Below, piece after piece: positions 27,101 to 35,273 of a DNA stretch of 64,000 nucleotides. A program made the translations under genes and the position numbers. The first letter of the stretch is position 1; each line of letters opens with the position of its first letter. Origin of the DNA: Nocardiopsis sp. MG754419. Its GTDB lineage: Bacteria > Actinomycetota > Actinomycetes > Streptosporangiales > Streptosporangiaceae. The stretch spans positions 1-64,000 of the forward strand of contig NZ_QOCZ01000001.1 in NCBI RefSeq assembly GCF_018207095.1, written 5' to 3'. The notes beneath the pieces were generated by a model that did no database searches, was not told the DNA's origin, and saw only the letters and a program-made list of their open reading frames with translations.

Positions 27101-28004
27101 GCATCCGTGGGCGCTCCAGGAACGCGGCGAGGGTGTGGCGCTCGGCGACCACCGCCCGGTAGGGGATCTCCGCCCACTCCCAGTACGACAGCGGGTCGTC
27201 CTCCGGCACCTGGACGTAGGGGGAGAGCCGCGCGTAGGTGGCGTCCATGAGGGAGGACAACTGGGGCAGTTCCTGGTCCACCCGGGTCAGGACCGGGCGG
27301 ACGCGTACGTGCGGTGCCTCGGCCCTCAGGTGCGCGGCGATGTCGACCGCCTTGGTCACGTGGGCGGTGTTCGGCGACAGACAGAGCGCCACCTGGTCGG
27401 CCAGCAGCTCCGCGCACAACCGCCCCAGCAGACCGTTGCCGGGAGCGGTGTCGACCAGGACGTGATCGTAGTCGGTCCGCAGGAGCCGGGTACGCAGAGC
27501 CCGGAGGAAGTGCCTGGCCAGGGGCATGGTGTCGAAGGTCGTGCCGAGGATCGCGTTGAGTCGGGTGCGGTGGTCGGAGTCCTCGGCCCCGGGGCCGAGA
27601 TAACCGATCGCGCCTTGAGGGACGTCGGGGAGTACGGCCCAGCGGCTCAGCGGGTCGATCCGGTCGCTCAGGTCCGTTCCCCGGGTGCACACCCGCACCG
27701 GGTCCGCACCCGCCCGTCGAGAGTCCTCGATGATCCCGGTGATCATGTCCGTGAGTCCGTGGGGGCGTTCGCCGTGGAGGGCGAACAACGGGGCGAAGTA
27801 GTCCCGGAGTTCGGGGGTGCGCAGGTCGAAATCGACGAGCAGGACACTGCGCCCGGTACTGGCGATGGTCCAGGCGACGTTCGCGAGGGAGGTGGTGCAA
27901 CTGCTTCCGGGCAGGGGAGCGTGGAATACGAGGATGCGTCCGGTGGAGCCGGTGCCCTCGCATTCGTGCTGGATCGGCGCGGCTTCGGGGGTTCCCTTTT
28001 CCAT
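24114..28004 (-). CDS. giant MinD-like/STAND NTPase with TPRs (FxsT-like)
   Basis: 1296 residues. Order of parts: a MinD/ParA-like domain (about 20-290; ANVAWTIASTGRSVLLVDFD), a degenerate TIR-like segment (about 340-440; TAVTLLAAPRDRVWADWVRA), an NB-ARC/STAND ATPase (about 490-830) with an intact Walker A GMPGSGKS near 531-538 and Walker B LLVFDD near 608, then a long tetratricopeptide region (about 860-1270). The MinD-like P-loop is broken: where KGGxGKT is expected it reads HAPLPGSSCTT (28-38), without lysine. This is the layout of proteins named FxsT in FxSxx-COOH loci; the radical-SAM enzyme and peptide of those loci are absent here. As a STAND protein it should sense a trigger through the TPRs and switch on the downstream TIR and membrane proteins. 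Confidence 0.85.
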   Translation of the reverse strand: MEKGTPEAAPIQHECEGTGSTGRILVFHAPLPGSSCTTSLANVAWTIASTGRSVLLVDFDLRTPELRDYFAPLFALHGERPHGLTDMITGIIEDSRRAGADPVRVCTRGTDLSDRIDPLSRWAVLPDVPQGAIGYLGPGAEDSDHRTRLNAILGTTFDTMPLARHFLRALRTRLLRTDYDHVLVDTAPGNGLLGRLCAELLADQVALCLSPNTAHVTKAVDIAAHLRAEAPHVRVRPVLTRVDQELPQLSSLMDATYARLSPYVQVPEDDPLSYWEWAEIPYRAVVAERHTLAAFLERPRMPTSLYRSYERLTALLTDGTVPRGRHLDRERSRRAARLYSRSRDGATTAVTLLAAPRDRVWADWVRAQLEWAGVRVDRPTTPDSPGMDHGIVMVLASAHLAGSAAREALRRTGERTAGGTDTAPRPRVLQVTVGEGAPALDLPDLERINLLIREEQDARQALLSRFDPSFKDHTLRGPGHGPRYPAGPPDPVRINNAPRASRSFSGREGYLEHIRDRLGHGMVDKPPVVLVGMPGSGKSEIVREYIRRFRFDYDLIWWIGADHPEQVEASLERLEHKLARAYPEQRFDELDTVLDTLRQGRPVNRWLLVFDDAGPPGDLDTLVPHDHGHVVITSYHREWETHGLEGCLRVGPFSEAESLDLLRTRLPDIPVDTALRLSARLGHLPALLQRALEWLSSPYREGDWDTIVGAYIGLLDERARSVTQGAGSFAERLSSSLALDDLEEHHPASLRLMRLVSHLAPVDIPEDLLRSPQAVEEYGAADPRYRSGQINFNSVHHQLTRVLLMSHDRRQRTFSVHPAIQEVVRDRVPEEERERIREATRLVLAGYAPHDEEAEDPRHDGRYAHLSRHVTASGADRGYHDDIRRWLVNQVRYHHRRGEYHTALELGSCLLHRWTARFGERDRLRLRLATQLANVHRANGEHLQAWRLNRTTLELQTEVLGARHPFTLLTRRGMSADLRAQGLFRKALECDQDIHADYLTERGPEYVHTLLAQHNLALSLSACGDYAGAATAAAQAFRTAADLLGEEHAYTWIFASAEATYTRRLGDHVLARRQLARAADMLGRVLGERSSHTLHALKELAAAERLVGEPDRALRRIQGAYELHRAEFRDRHPRSLAMVLELAACLASEGRWEQALLRAEECVTGHAEVFGDAHPFTHTARSNLATYAWRSEDPERAVREGRRAHRGLVENAQVGEDHPLALGAAVNLANALVAAGGRDTEVVALDLRAQSALRDRFGSEHPHAEIAYADYDLSTRAHRGEEGGERGHIELEVPEI

Positions 28005-28171
28005 TGTTCGGGGGTTCCGTGCTCTGTTCGCGTCCGCGACGTGCGGTGGCCTGGGGAGTTGGTGTTCCCGATTTCACGCACGGTGAACCCCGGGTGAGTC
28101 GGCAGGAAATGTTCTCCGCGGGGCGCGCAGAAAGGTGTGGTGACGGTGGTGTTGATGTTTTGTGAGGGATG

Positions 28172-28214
28172 ATAAAGAAAAAGGAAAGAGCCCCCGACCC
28201 GGGGTCGAGGGCTC
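28172..28214 (-). terminator. rho-independent terminator of the PrsW operon
   Basis: A 27-base near-perfect hairpin at 28188-28214 (GAGCCC...GGGCTC, one mismatched pair) followed on the minus strand by a T/C-rich tract read from 28187 down to 28172. It lies 40 bp after the PrsW stop and is the best classical terminator in the window. Confidence 0.82.
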
Positions 28215-28253
28215 CGTCCGTTCCGTCGCTTCAGTCCGTTCTGACCTTGATGT

Positions 28254-29423
28254 TCATTCGGGGCGGCCCGGGGCGATGGGGACCCGGTACTCCGACGCCC
28301 GGTCCTCCGCCATCGCCACCATACGGTCCTGCCGCTCGGCCGCGGCCGGCCGCTCCGGCTGGGGCACCTTGCGCAGTTCCCTGCGTCGACCGTGGCGACT
28401 CGCCAGGGCCACCGCCGAGGAGCGTCGCAGCCCCAGCTCGTCGCCCTCCTCCGCGAGGGCCCGACGGACTCGGGCGCGGTAGGCGTGCCGCACCACGAAG
28501 TAGACGACCATCGCGGTCACGAACACCACCAGGGTCTTGGCGATGGCGCCGAAGAGGTCGCCGAGGAGCGGCGTGTCGAAGAACCAGTGCACGCCCACCG
28601 CGATCAGGAGCAGGAGAGCGGCCCACAGCGCGCGGCGCTGGTCGGGGCGCCAGGAGGCGGCGGCCACCAGGCCGACCGCCGTGCCCGCCACCGCCGTCAT
28701 GGCCCAGTGCGAGCCCAGGCCGGTGAGCACCACCCGCAGGATGAACGTCTGCACCACGGCGACGATCCCGTCCACGCCGCCCTGCATGGCGATCACGTTG
28801 AGCGAGTAGGTGAAGTCCTCGACCACCTGGAAGCCCAGACCCACCAGCGCGCCGATCACGAAGCCGTCCATGGGCCCGCGCACCACCCGGGGCGCCATGA
28901 CGGCGATGAGGACGATCCCGGCGACCTTGAGGAGTTCCTCGTTGATCGGTGCGGTCAACGCCGCGCCCCAGGCGCTGCCGAAGGGCAGACCGCCGACCGT
29001 GTTCCAGACCGCGCTGAGGTTGCCGTTGGCCACGAGCGCGAGCCCCACGGCCGCGGTCATGCCCCAGATCAGGGCCAACAGCGAGAAGACCTTCGACGGT
29101 GGGGTGACCGGACGGACCCGCCTCAGCAGCCAGAACGCCAGGGCGCCGACCACGGCGATCATCAGCGCCGACAGCACCGACTGCCCGGGGAACACCAGGA
29201 CCGCGCCGAGAAGGCCGTTCACCATCAGCCCGAACCCGACCACGCACAAGAGGCCGAACAGGATCGCGGAGGCCAGGCGTGGCAGGTTCTGCGAACCCCA
29301 CCGCCCGGTCTGCGGAGCGGGCAAGCGCTCGGTGCCCTCATGCCCCTGCCCCGAACCGCGCGGTGACGGCACGTGGGCGTCTCGGGTGGACGGGCGTTCG
29401 GGTTCGGGTCCCGCGTGGCTCAT
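28254..29423 (-). CDS. PrsW family intramembrane metalloprotease
   Basis: 389 residues with a polar N-terminal tail of about 55 residues, then about nine membrane helices. PrsW motifs are present: APINEELLK (the paired glutamates) near residue 157, then [10 protein letters not shown] (the E/D-rich second motif) and a later [11 protein letters not shown] histidine motif. PrsW-type enzymes cut membrane proteins such as anti-sigma factors, as in Bacillus RsiW. The upstream single-TM gene overlaps by four bases and is a natural substrate or partner candidate. A charged tail of about 90 residues follows the last helix in the cytoplasm. Confidence 0.87.
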   Translation of the reverse strand: MSHAGPEPERPSTRDAHVPSPRGSGQGHEGTERLPAPQTGRWGSQNLPRLASAILFGLLCVVGFGLMVNGLLGAVLVFPGQSVLSALMIAVVGALAFWLLRRVRPVTPPSKVFSLLALIWGMTAAVGLALVANGNLSAVWNTVGGLPFGSAWGAALTAPINEELLKVAGIVLIAVMAPRVVRGPMDGFVIGALVGLGFQVVEDFTYSLNVIAMQGGVDGIVAVVQTFILRVVLTGLGSHWAMTAVAGTAVGLVAAASWRPDQRRALWAALLLLIAVGVHWFFDTPLLGDLFGAIAKTLVVFVTAMVVYFVVRHAYRARVRRALAEEGDELGLRRSSAVALASRHGRRRELRKVPQPERPAAAERQDRMVAMAEDRASEYRVPIAPGRPE

Positions 29424-30025
29424 GAACCGCCCTCCGTTCGGTCGAACCTGAGGGACTGGAGGAGTTTCTCCACATCGACCAGGTCGGACTCGCCTGCGCT
29501 ACTGGTCGCCGTGGTCTCCACGGCGAACACACCATTGGGGGAGGGGAACAGGGCCGCCGTCCCCGTGGTCTGGTTGCTGTGCAGGGTCCCGGCCAGTCCC
29601 TCGGCACCCGCCTCGGAGGTGACCGGCTGCGGGTCGGTGAGGCTGGCGGAGGAGTCCCCGACCCGGACGAGGTTGCGCATGCCGTCCCAGAGTTCGGTCT
29701 CCGACACTCGCTCGGGTGGAGTGACCACGCTGAGCAGCATGACCACCGGACCCTTGCTGAACTGGTACCGCGAGCCCTCGGTGCTGGAACCCTGGTGGAG
29801 CTCCCAGCCCTCCTCGAAGGTCAGCTTCGCGTCGTACCCGGCGTCGGAGGCGACCGTCACGCTCCGACCGGCCGCCACGGGTGTGGTGTCGGGCAGGACG
29901 GCGTTCAACGCCATCCACCCGAAGACCAGGATCACGACCACGGCGGCGACGATGCCCAAGGGAATCCAACCGCTGCGTGGTCCGCCAGGCCGGGCGTGCC
30001 GTAGCCCCCCGCTCTCCTCCACCAT
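29420..30025 (-). CDS. single-TM secreted-domain protein paired with PrsW
   Basis: 201 residues from the ATG at 30025 following GCGAGGGGGCAGG; an alternative start at 30067 would add 14 residues. A short cytoplasmic tail is followed by one membrane helix at about 22-43 (GIVAAVVVILVFGWMALNAV) and an extracytoplasmic domain of about 155 residues. The domain has no cysteines and no recognised family. Its sequence (SRYQFSKGPVVMLLSVVTPP) suggests a beta-rich fold like LpqN/PsbP-related proteins. Single-pass topology and overlap with the PrsW gene make it a candidate substrate of that protease, which is inference from position. Confidence 0.7.
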   Translation of the reverse strand: MVEESGGLRHARPGGPRSGWIPLGIVAAVVVILVFGWMALNAVLPDTTPVAAGRSVTVASDAGYDAKLTFEEGWELHQGSSTEGSRYQFSKGPVVMLLSVVTPPERVSETELWDGMRNLVRVGDSSASLTDPQPVTSEAGAEGLAGTLHSNQTTGTAALFPSPNGVFAVETTATSSAGESDLVDVEKLLQSLRFDRTEGGS

Positions 30026-30399
30026 CCTGCCCCCTCGCTGTACTTCGTGGTCCGACCAGCGAAACATCGGAGGCAGCCGGAAAAGACGAAGATTGGCCGC
30101 CTTGGCACACGTTTACGGCGATTTCACCAAATCCGGATCCGGCGCGAGGCCCGGGGCGCCGCCGCGATCGACGGAGTCGCATCTCCGCCCTTGGAGGTCT
30201 TGTCGAGTTCGTCGACCGAGCGGTGCCCCGTTCCTGGAACGCGGTTCCCTGCGCGTCGACCACCCGGGAGGCGACCTGCGTGAGAACCTGGGGTGGCGTC
30301 CCCGGGAACGGCCCGCACACCCCCTTGGCACGGCGACGCGGACATGATGGGATGCCAACGCCCGAAAGCGCACTCGAACCCGAAGGCCATGGCCAGCCG
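30026..30399. other. divergent intergenic region
   Basis: 374 bases between the PrsW operon and the methyltransferase gene. The first 100 bases are somewhat AT-richer and probably hold the leftward promoter. Short open frames here show no coding bias or ribosome binding site, and I see no repeat or clear operator. Confidence 0.4.
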
Positions 30400-31191
30400 A
30401 TGTCGAAGCACACCGATGCCCTGACCAGGGACCGCTCGTCCCTGGGACACCGCATCCGTTACGCCCTCCGCAACCCCGCGAAGATCGGCCCGTACGTGCG
30501 CCGATCCGCTCGTGACCTGCGCCTGCGCCTGACCCACCGCGACCACGTCTCCTACTACCGCGCGGTCATGGCCTCCGACGCCGCGCGCGACCCCCGATCG
30601 GCGGTCGGCAGCCGCAACGAGGAGCGGTGGCTCGCGCTGGGACGGATGCAGTTCGAGTACCTGGTCGACCACGGGCTTCGCCCCGAACACCGCATGCTCG
30701 ACATCGGGTGCGGGAACCTCCGGGCCGGCTGGCGGTTCATCGACCACCTGGACGAGGGCGGCTACTACGGCATCGACATCTCCCCGGACATCCTCATGGC
30801 CGCGAAGAAGGTCCTGGCCGAGCGGGGGTTGCAGCGGAAGTTGCCGCACCTGACCATCACCCAGGACCTCACCTTCGACTTCCTCCCCGACCACCACTTC
30901 GACGTCGTGCACGCGCACAGCGTCTTCTCACACTCGCCGTTGGAGGTCATCGAGGAGGCCCTGGCGAACGTGAAGCGGATCCTCGCCCCCGGCGGTTTCT
31001 TCGACTTCACCTTCGACCGCACCGAGGGCACCGAGCACCACGTGCTGCGCGAGGACTTCTACTACCGCACCGAGACCCTGGTGGCCCTGGCCGAACGGCA
31101 CGGACTGCGGGCGAGCTTCATGGACGACTGGGAGAAGCTCCCGCACGGCCAGTCCAAGATCCGGGTCTCCGTGCCCGAACCGGCGGAGTAG
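30400..31191 (+). CDS. class I SAM-dependent methyltransferase
   Basis: 263 residues from the ATG at 30400; an in-frame ATG at 30352 would add 16 residues, and neither has a strong ribosome binding site. Motif I is MLDIGCGNLRAGWRFIDHL at about residues 98-116, followed by the acidic loop GGYYGIDIS, and motif IV is HFDVVHAHSVFSHSP. The N-terminal 90 residues are basic and helical. The closest recognisable group is methyltransferases acting on glycans or lipids in exopolysaccharide loci, but the acceptor is unknown. The gene is monocistronic. Confidence 0.85.
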   Translation: MSKHTDALTRDRSSLGHRIRYALRNPAKIGPYVRRSARDLRLRLTHRDHVSYYRAVMASDAARDPRSAVGSRNEERWLALGRMQFEYLVDHGLRPEHRMLDIGCGNLRAGWRFIDHLDEGGYYGIDISPDILMAAKKVLAERGLQRKLPHLTITQDLTFDFLPDHHFDVVHAHSVFSHSPLEVIEEALANVKRILAPGGFFDFTFDRTEGTEHHVLREDFYYRTETLVALAERHGLRASFMDDWEKLPHGQSKIRVSVPEPAE

Positions 31192-31502
31192 AAGGAACGT
31201 CGGCGACGGGGCGGCGGCGTCACCCACGGCGCACGGCGCTCGGCGGGGTCTCTCGCATGGCGCCCCCCGTTCCACGCGTCGTCGAACCCGTGAGGGGAAC
31301 ACGGAGCCTCGCCCGCCCGGTCGGCGGTGGTCCCCGAACCCCCGTGGTCGACCCCGTCCGCCCCCGCTCCTTCACCGAGTCCCTGTCACCGTCGAACACC
31401 CTGCCCCGCGCCGCCGGTGGGGGAGCACCAGGTGGACGCGTGTCGTGGTCCCGTTGCCAGCGTGACCCCGGCAAAACGGACGTCGAGGGCAAGAGGGCAC
31501 AA
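31192..31502 (+). other. intergenic region before propeller pseudogene
   Basis: 311 bases between the methyltransferase and the propeller pseudogene. Translation in all frames is arginine/proline-rich without homology. It is where the lost membrane-anchor part of the pseudogene would be expected, but no hydrophobic stretch can be found in any frame. Confidence 0.35.
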
Positions 31503-32646
31503 GTGAACAGCGGGGATCAGGAGGAGCGTCGGTGGCCTCTGGAGAGCGTCGCCGTCCGGATTGGGAGTCCACCCGCGGGGGCTCCTTCGTCACCGCGCTG
31601 GACCCCGTCACCGGTGAGGTCCTGGAAGAGGAACGTGCGGACGACGAGCACGACGACGGTTGGGAACCTTTCGGCGATTCCCTGCTCACGGCCGAGATCG
31701 AATTCGAGACCGGGGTCCGGGCGGGGGAGGACACCTGGTCGCCCCGGGCCAGGGAGATCGGTACCGGAGAGGAACTCTGGAACACCCCGATGGGCGTGGG
31801 GGAGGCGGGCTGTACTCCGCGTGGCACGAGCGAGAACATCGCCTTGGTGGGGGACGTCGTCGTCGTTCCCCACTTGTGCGCGGGTCCCGAGGGGACCCGG
31901 ACGATCCGCCTCTTCCGGAGTACGAGACGGTGCACGCGGCCGTGGCCCTCGACCTGACCACCGGGCGTGAACGGTGGCGTTGGGAGCGCACGGAGACGGA
32001 GGAGCCTCGCCAGGTGGGAGCGCCGCGGGTGCGTGCGGGGCGTGGTACCCCGATCGCGGGGGAGAGGCCCGTGGTGGTGGTCGGTGAGCAGCTGACCCGG
32101 GCCGGGACCTACCTGGACGCCGCTACCGGTGCGGAGGTGGCGGTCTTTCCCGACGAGGCGGTCGACGAGGACCGACGCTTCATCTCTCCCGACTTCCGGT
32201 TCCTTCGAGAGGACACCGGTGGGGTGCGGTTCTGGGAACAACTGCCGGAGGGCCGACGGGGGTCGCCCGTCTTCGCGCTGTACAGGGCCGACGCCGCCGA
32301 GGAGAGCGTCGACAGCGTGCGGGTCGAGGACGATCGGCGCAATCTCTTCTACGACGCGCGGAACACCGTGGCGCTGGCCGACTCCACGGTCCTCATGCCG
32401 CACACCGGCAGGGAGGGGGACCGTCCGGAACCGCGTGCGTTCTCCGTCCTGTCCATCCCCTGGGACGGAGGGGTGGAGGAGGCCACATGGATCGAGGTCG
32501 CCGCGCCGCCAGGCGAGGAATTCGACTACCCGGAGGGCGTCGAACACCACCTGCTTCCGGTTCCGGGCGCGGTGGTCTCCTACGCCGGTGATCCCGAAGC
32601 GAGGACGTCGAGTGAGACGCCCACGCTGTAGGGCCTGGTGCCCTGA
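31503..32646 (+). pseudogene. degraded PQQ-like propeller protein gene
   Basis: A broken paralogue of the propeller genes at 17256 and 35270. Three lesions are visible. First, there is no membrane anchor before the propeller. Second, a one-base deletion lies near 31920: the frame used from about 31532 (FVTALDPVTGEVLEEE...) gives out and the homology goes on in another frame (YETVHAAVALDLTTGRERW). Third, a TAG stop at 32629-32631 comes just before the conserved last residues GLVP and TGA at 32644-32646. Clear matches to the 35270 gene are FPDEAVDE against FPEEAVDE and LLPVPGAVVSY against LLAVPGAVVSH. The fragments could still be transcribed, but a functional protein is unlikely. Confidence 0.82.
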
Positions 32647-32814
32647 TCCCGCGGCCCGGACCACCGGTCCCGACGGTGGGCGGTGACCGGCCGGTCGGGG
32701 AACCAGAGCCGGCGCGCCGAGGCTGCGGTGGTTCCGCGGACGCGCGGCTCCCCGGAACACGGGGGCGTGTGTCGCGGTGCCCACCGGCGGTCCCCCTGCG
32801 GTCCGGGAGGGTGC

Positions 32815-32853
32815 CGTGGGTGGGATGGCGAGGATCGAGCCATCCCACCCACG
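32815..32853. terminator. bidirectional hairpin
   Basis: A perfect 15-bp stem (CGTGGGTGGGATGGC at 32815-32829, complement at 32839-32853) around a 9-base loop, between the pseudogene and the converging PAP2/kinase gene. No T-tract. Its length and position fit a terminator serving both sides. Confidence 0.75.
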
Positions 32854-32911
32854 GGAAGCGCAGGTTCCCGAGGTGCGCTCGGGCGCCCGCACCCGGGCCG
32901 AAACGACGTCC

Positions 32912-34387
32912 CTAGGCGCGGGTGTCGGCGGGCACGAACACCCGCAGCGCCGCGGGGCGCTTGCGGAACGTCATCGTCGGTGAGCCCTCCATGACCTCGC
33001 CGTCCACCGCGATCAGTCGGGGCTCGGAGGGAATGGCCAGGGTCAGCGACTCGGTGAGGCGTTCGGTGTACCCCTGCCCCGACAACGGTCGACCCAGCAG
33101 TACGTCGGCCAGGGCCCGCAGCCGTGGGAACGGGTAACGGGCGCACAGCACGCGTACGTCCAGACGGCCGTCGTCCAGGTGTTCCCGCAGCCCCGGAACC
33201 CGGGCGTGCGTCCGGTACCGGCAGTTGCCCACGAACGCCCACCACACCTTGGCCGGGCGTCCGTCCACCAGGGCCTGCGTGGGACGGACCTCCCGCAGGT
33301 CACGCCACAGCGCGAGCATGAAGGCCGGCCACTTGCCGATCCTCTCGGCCCACCGGTCCCGGCGCTCCACCATGTGCGGGTAGGACCCGAACGACGAGGT
33401 GTTGAGGAAGAGGTGTCCGTCCACCTCGCCCACGTCCACCCGGGCCAACCGGCGGTCCGCGAAGGCGCGCAGCGCGATGTCGATCGAGGTCACGCCCAGG
33501 GTGCGGGCGAAGTTGTTCAGGGTGCCGTCCGGCAGCACCAGCAGAGGGCGGTCGTGGGCCAGGGCCGCCGTGGCCCCCGCGTTGACCGTGCCGTCACCAC
33601 CGGCCACCGCGAGCACCTCGCAGTCGCGCGCGGCCTTGTCCATGACCTCGACGATGTCGTCGTCGGCCGACATCGGCACGATCCGGGCCCGGGGCAGTTC
33701 CCGGGCCACACGCGTGGTGGTGTCGGCGGTGGTGAGCGTGGGCAGGGTGCCGTCGGCCGAGCGTGGGTTGAGCACCACGGTCACCCCGAAGCCCTCCGGG
33801 TCCACCGAGGCCTCGCCCGCGTCCACGGTGCGCGCACCGTGCACCAGTTCTGGCCGGGGCGGGATGATCGCGCGGGCCACCAGTGCGGCGGCGACCCCCA
33901 GGGCCGCCCCGCCGATCACGTCGCCCGGATAGTGGACACCGCTGTGCACCCGGGAGAAGCCCACGGCGCCCGCCAGAGCGGTCACCAGGGACGACAGCGG
34001 TACGGGTGCGTCGGCGGCGACCCCACCGGCGAAACCGAACGCCGCGGCGGTGTGGCCGGAGGGGAAGGAGGAACTCAGGTAGGAGCGGTAGGGGAAGCGG
34101 GCGGTGGGCACCGCCGAACTGTCCGGCCGTGCCCGCTCCGTCAGGTACTTGACGCCGGAGGCGGCGGCGTTGGCCAGGCCGGCCGCGGCGATGGCCCGCA
34201 GCGCGGTGCGCCGCAGCCGGGGGCCGCCGGTGACCGCGAGGGTGGCCGAGACCATCATCCAGGGGGCCATGTGGTCGGTGGCCTGGACGAACCGCGGCGT
34301 GTACCCGTCCAGTCTCGGGGTCCCCACACGGGTCACCCTGTCGTAGACACTTTTGTCGATGCGCTGGAGGCGACGCAGGATTCGCAT
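32912..34387 (-). CDS. PAP2 phosphatase / diacylglycerol kinase-like fusion protein
   Basis: 491 residues from the ATG at 34387; an ATG at 34423 is possible. The N-terminal half is a PAP2 phosphatase with its three motifs: KYLTERARP at 80-88, PSGHT at 109-113 and SRVHSGVHYPGD at 145-156. The C-terminal half is a diacylglycerol/sphingosine kinase catalytic domain with GGDGTVN at 263-269 and the later VDGEVMEG. Such actinobacterial fusions are membrane-associated lipid enzymes that could interconvert phosphatidate and diacylglycerol or recycle undecaprenyl phosphate. The two activities are formally opposed, so one may act on a different lipid. Single gene with a hairpin terminator. Confidence 0.9.
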   Translation of the reverse strand: MRILRRLQRIDKSVYDRVTRVGTPRLDGYTPRFVQATDHMAPWMMVSATLAVTGGPRLRRTALRAIAAAGLANAAASGVKYLTERARPDSSAVPTARFPYRSYLSSSFPSGHTAAAFGFAGGVAADAPVPLSSLVTALAGAVGFSRVHSGVHYPGDVIGGAALGVAAALVARAIIPPRPELVHGARTVDAGEASVDPEGFGVTVVLNPRSADGTLPTLTTADTTTRVARELPRARIVPMSADDDIVEVMDKAARDCEVLAVAGGDGTVNAGATAALAHDRPLLVLPDGTLNNFARTLGVTSIDIALRAFADRRLARVDVGEVDGHLFLNTSSFGSYPHMVERRDRWAERIGKWPAFMLALWRDLREVRPTQALVDGRPAKVWWAFVGNCRYRTHARVPGLREHLDDGRLDVRVLCARYPFPRLRALADVLLGRPLSGQGYTERLTESLTLAIPSEPRLIAVDGEVMEGSPTMTFRKRPAALRVFVPADTRA

Positions 34388-34949
34388 GCTCCCAGCCTGG
34401 TAGGAACGGGATGAGTTGTCCATAAGCCGCGCTGCGGGGTCGCCCACGTACCGGGACCCTGGCGGGCGGATCACACCGACGCAGAGGCGTCCGTGCAGGT
34501 CAAGCGGTGTGCGCGCGAGTGGTGAACGCCACGGTGGGGGGAGCGTCGCGGCGCGTGTCCTCGGGCCGATGGCGGTCCGCGTGCGGTGCCGGCGGAGGGC
34601 GTCCGAGGGGCGACGCGCCGTGAAGCGGTGTCCTGAACCGGTCACCGGCCTCTCGGCAGGGCGGTCGAAGGCGCGCCGTCGCCGGTCCGGCGGGTGCGCG
34701 CGAAGGTCCCGCGGAGGACTCCGGCCGCTCGGTCCCGGCACCGGAATCGCCGCGTGGCCGGGGGTGACGCGCCGCACCGCCACCCACGATCGGGTCCGGG
34801 GCGGAGCGGCCGGCGACGGCGCCGCGAGCACCCCGGAAAGATCATCGCGCCGGGGTGCCGCGCGTGACCGGAACCGGCCCTGGGGATCACGTTTCGGAGC
34901 GGTCCAGGATGAGTACAGTTCGGGCGTTCCCCCCTGAGGAAAGGCGCCC
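34388..34949. other. 562-bp divergent intergenic region
   Basis: The region between the PAP2/kinase gene and the small gene at 34950. Open frames are arginine-rich and unsupported by start signals. I see no RNA gene, palindrome or repeat. A GAGGAAAGG ribosome binding site closes the region before 34950. It is long for a promoter region in this window. Confidence 0.4.
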
Positions 34950-35273
34950 ATGTCCACCAACGAGAGCCCTGAACAGACCCACCTCGTGGTCCTGCACTCG
35001 TCCCGGCCCCTGGAGGTCGACCTCGGTGCGACCCACCCCGAGCACCGGATCACCGTCCTCACCGACGGTCCGCCGGGCGCGGTCGCCGAGGAACTCACAC
35101 CGCCCGACACCGTCTCCATGCCGCGGAGCGAGTGGCACGACCAGCTCGCCCGGTGGACGCGCGGCGGACCGGTCGACGTGGTCACCTTCGACGAGACCTG
35201 CACCGAGGTCTGCGACGAACTGCGCTCCGCCTTCGGCCTGGGTCCGCTCCCTCCGGAGAGAGTCACGCCCTGA
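34950..35273 (+). CDS. small hypothetical protein upstream of propeller protein
   Basis: 107 residues with an excellent ribosome binding site (GAGGAAAGG, 7 bases before the ATG). It is acidic and soluble with no signal peptide. A thioredoxin-like or PqqD-like fold is imaginable (LVVLHSSRPLEVDL; ITVLTDGPPGAVAEEL), but I do not recognise a family. Two cysteines are close together near the C terminus (ETCTEVCDEL). Its stop overlaps the next gene's probable CTG start by three bases, so it is likely to be co-translated with the propeller protein and may regulate or assist it. Confidence 0.7.
   Translation: MSTNESPEQTHLVVLHSSRPLEVDLGATHPEHRITVLTDGPPGAVAEELTPPDTVSMPRSEWHDQLARWTRGGPVDVVTFDETCTEVCDELRSAFGLGPLPPERVTP

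Noticed and set aside
24114-28004. A complete FxSxx-COOH RiPP locus
   Set aside because: Although the ATPase and TIR proteins resemble FxsT and FxsC, I found no radical-SAM gene and no short precursor ending in FxSxx in the flanks.
28200-28260. A 27-base start-stop frame (MNIKVRTD) after the PrsW gene
   Set aside because: Eight codons between a stop and a terminator with no ribosome binding site; too short to support.
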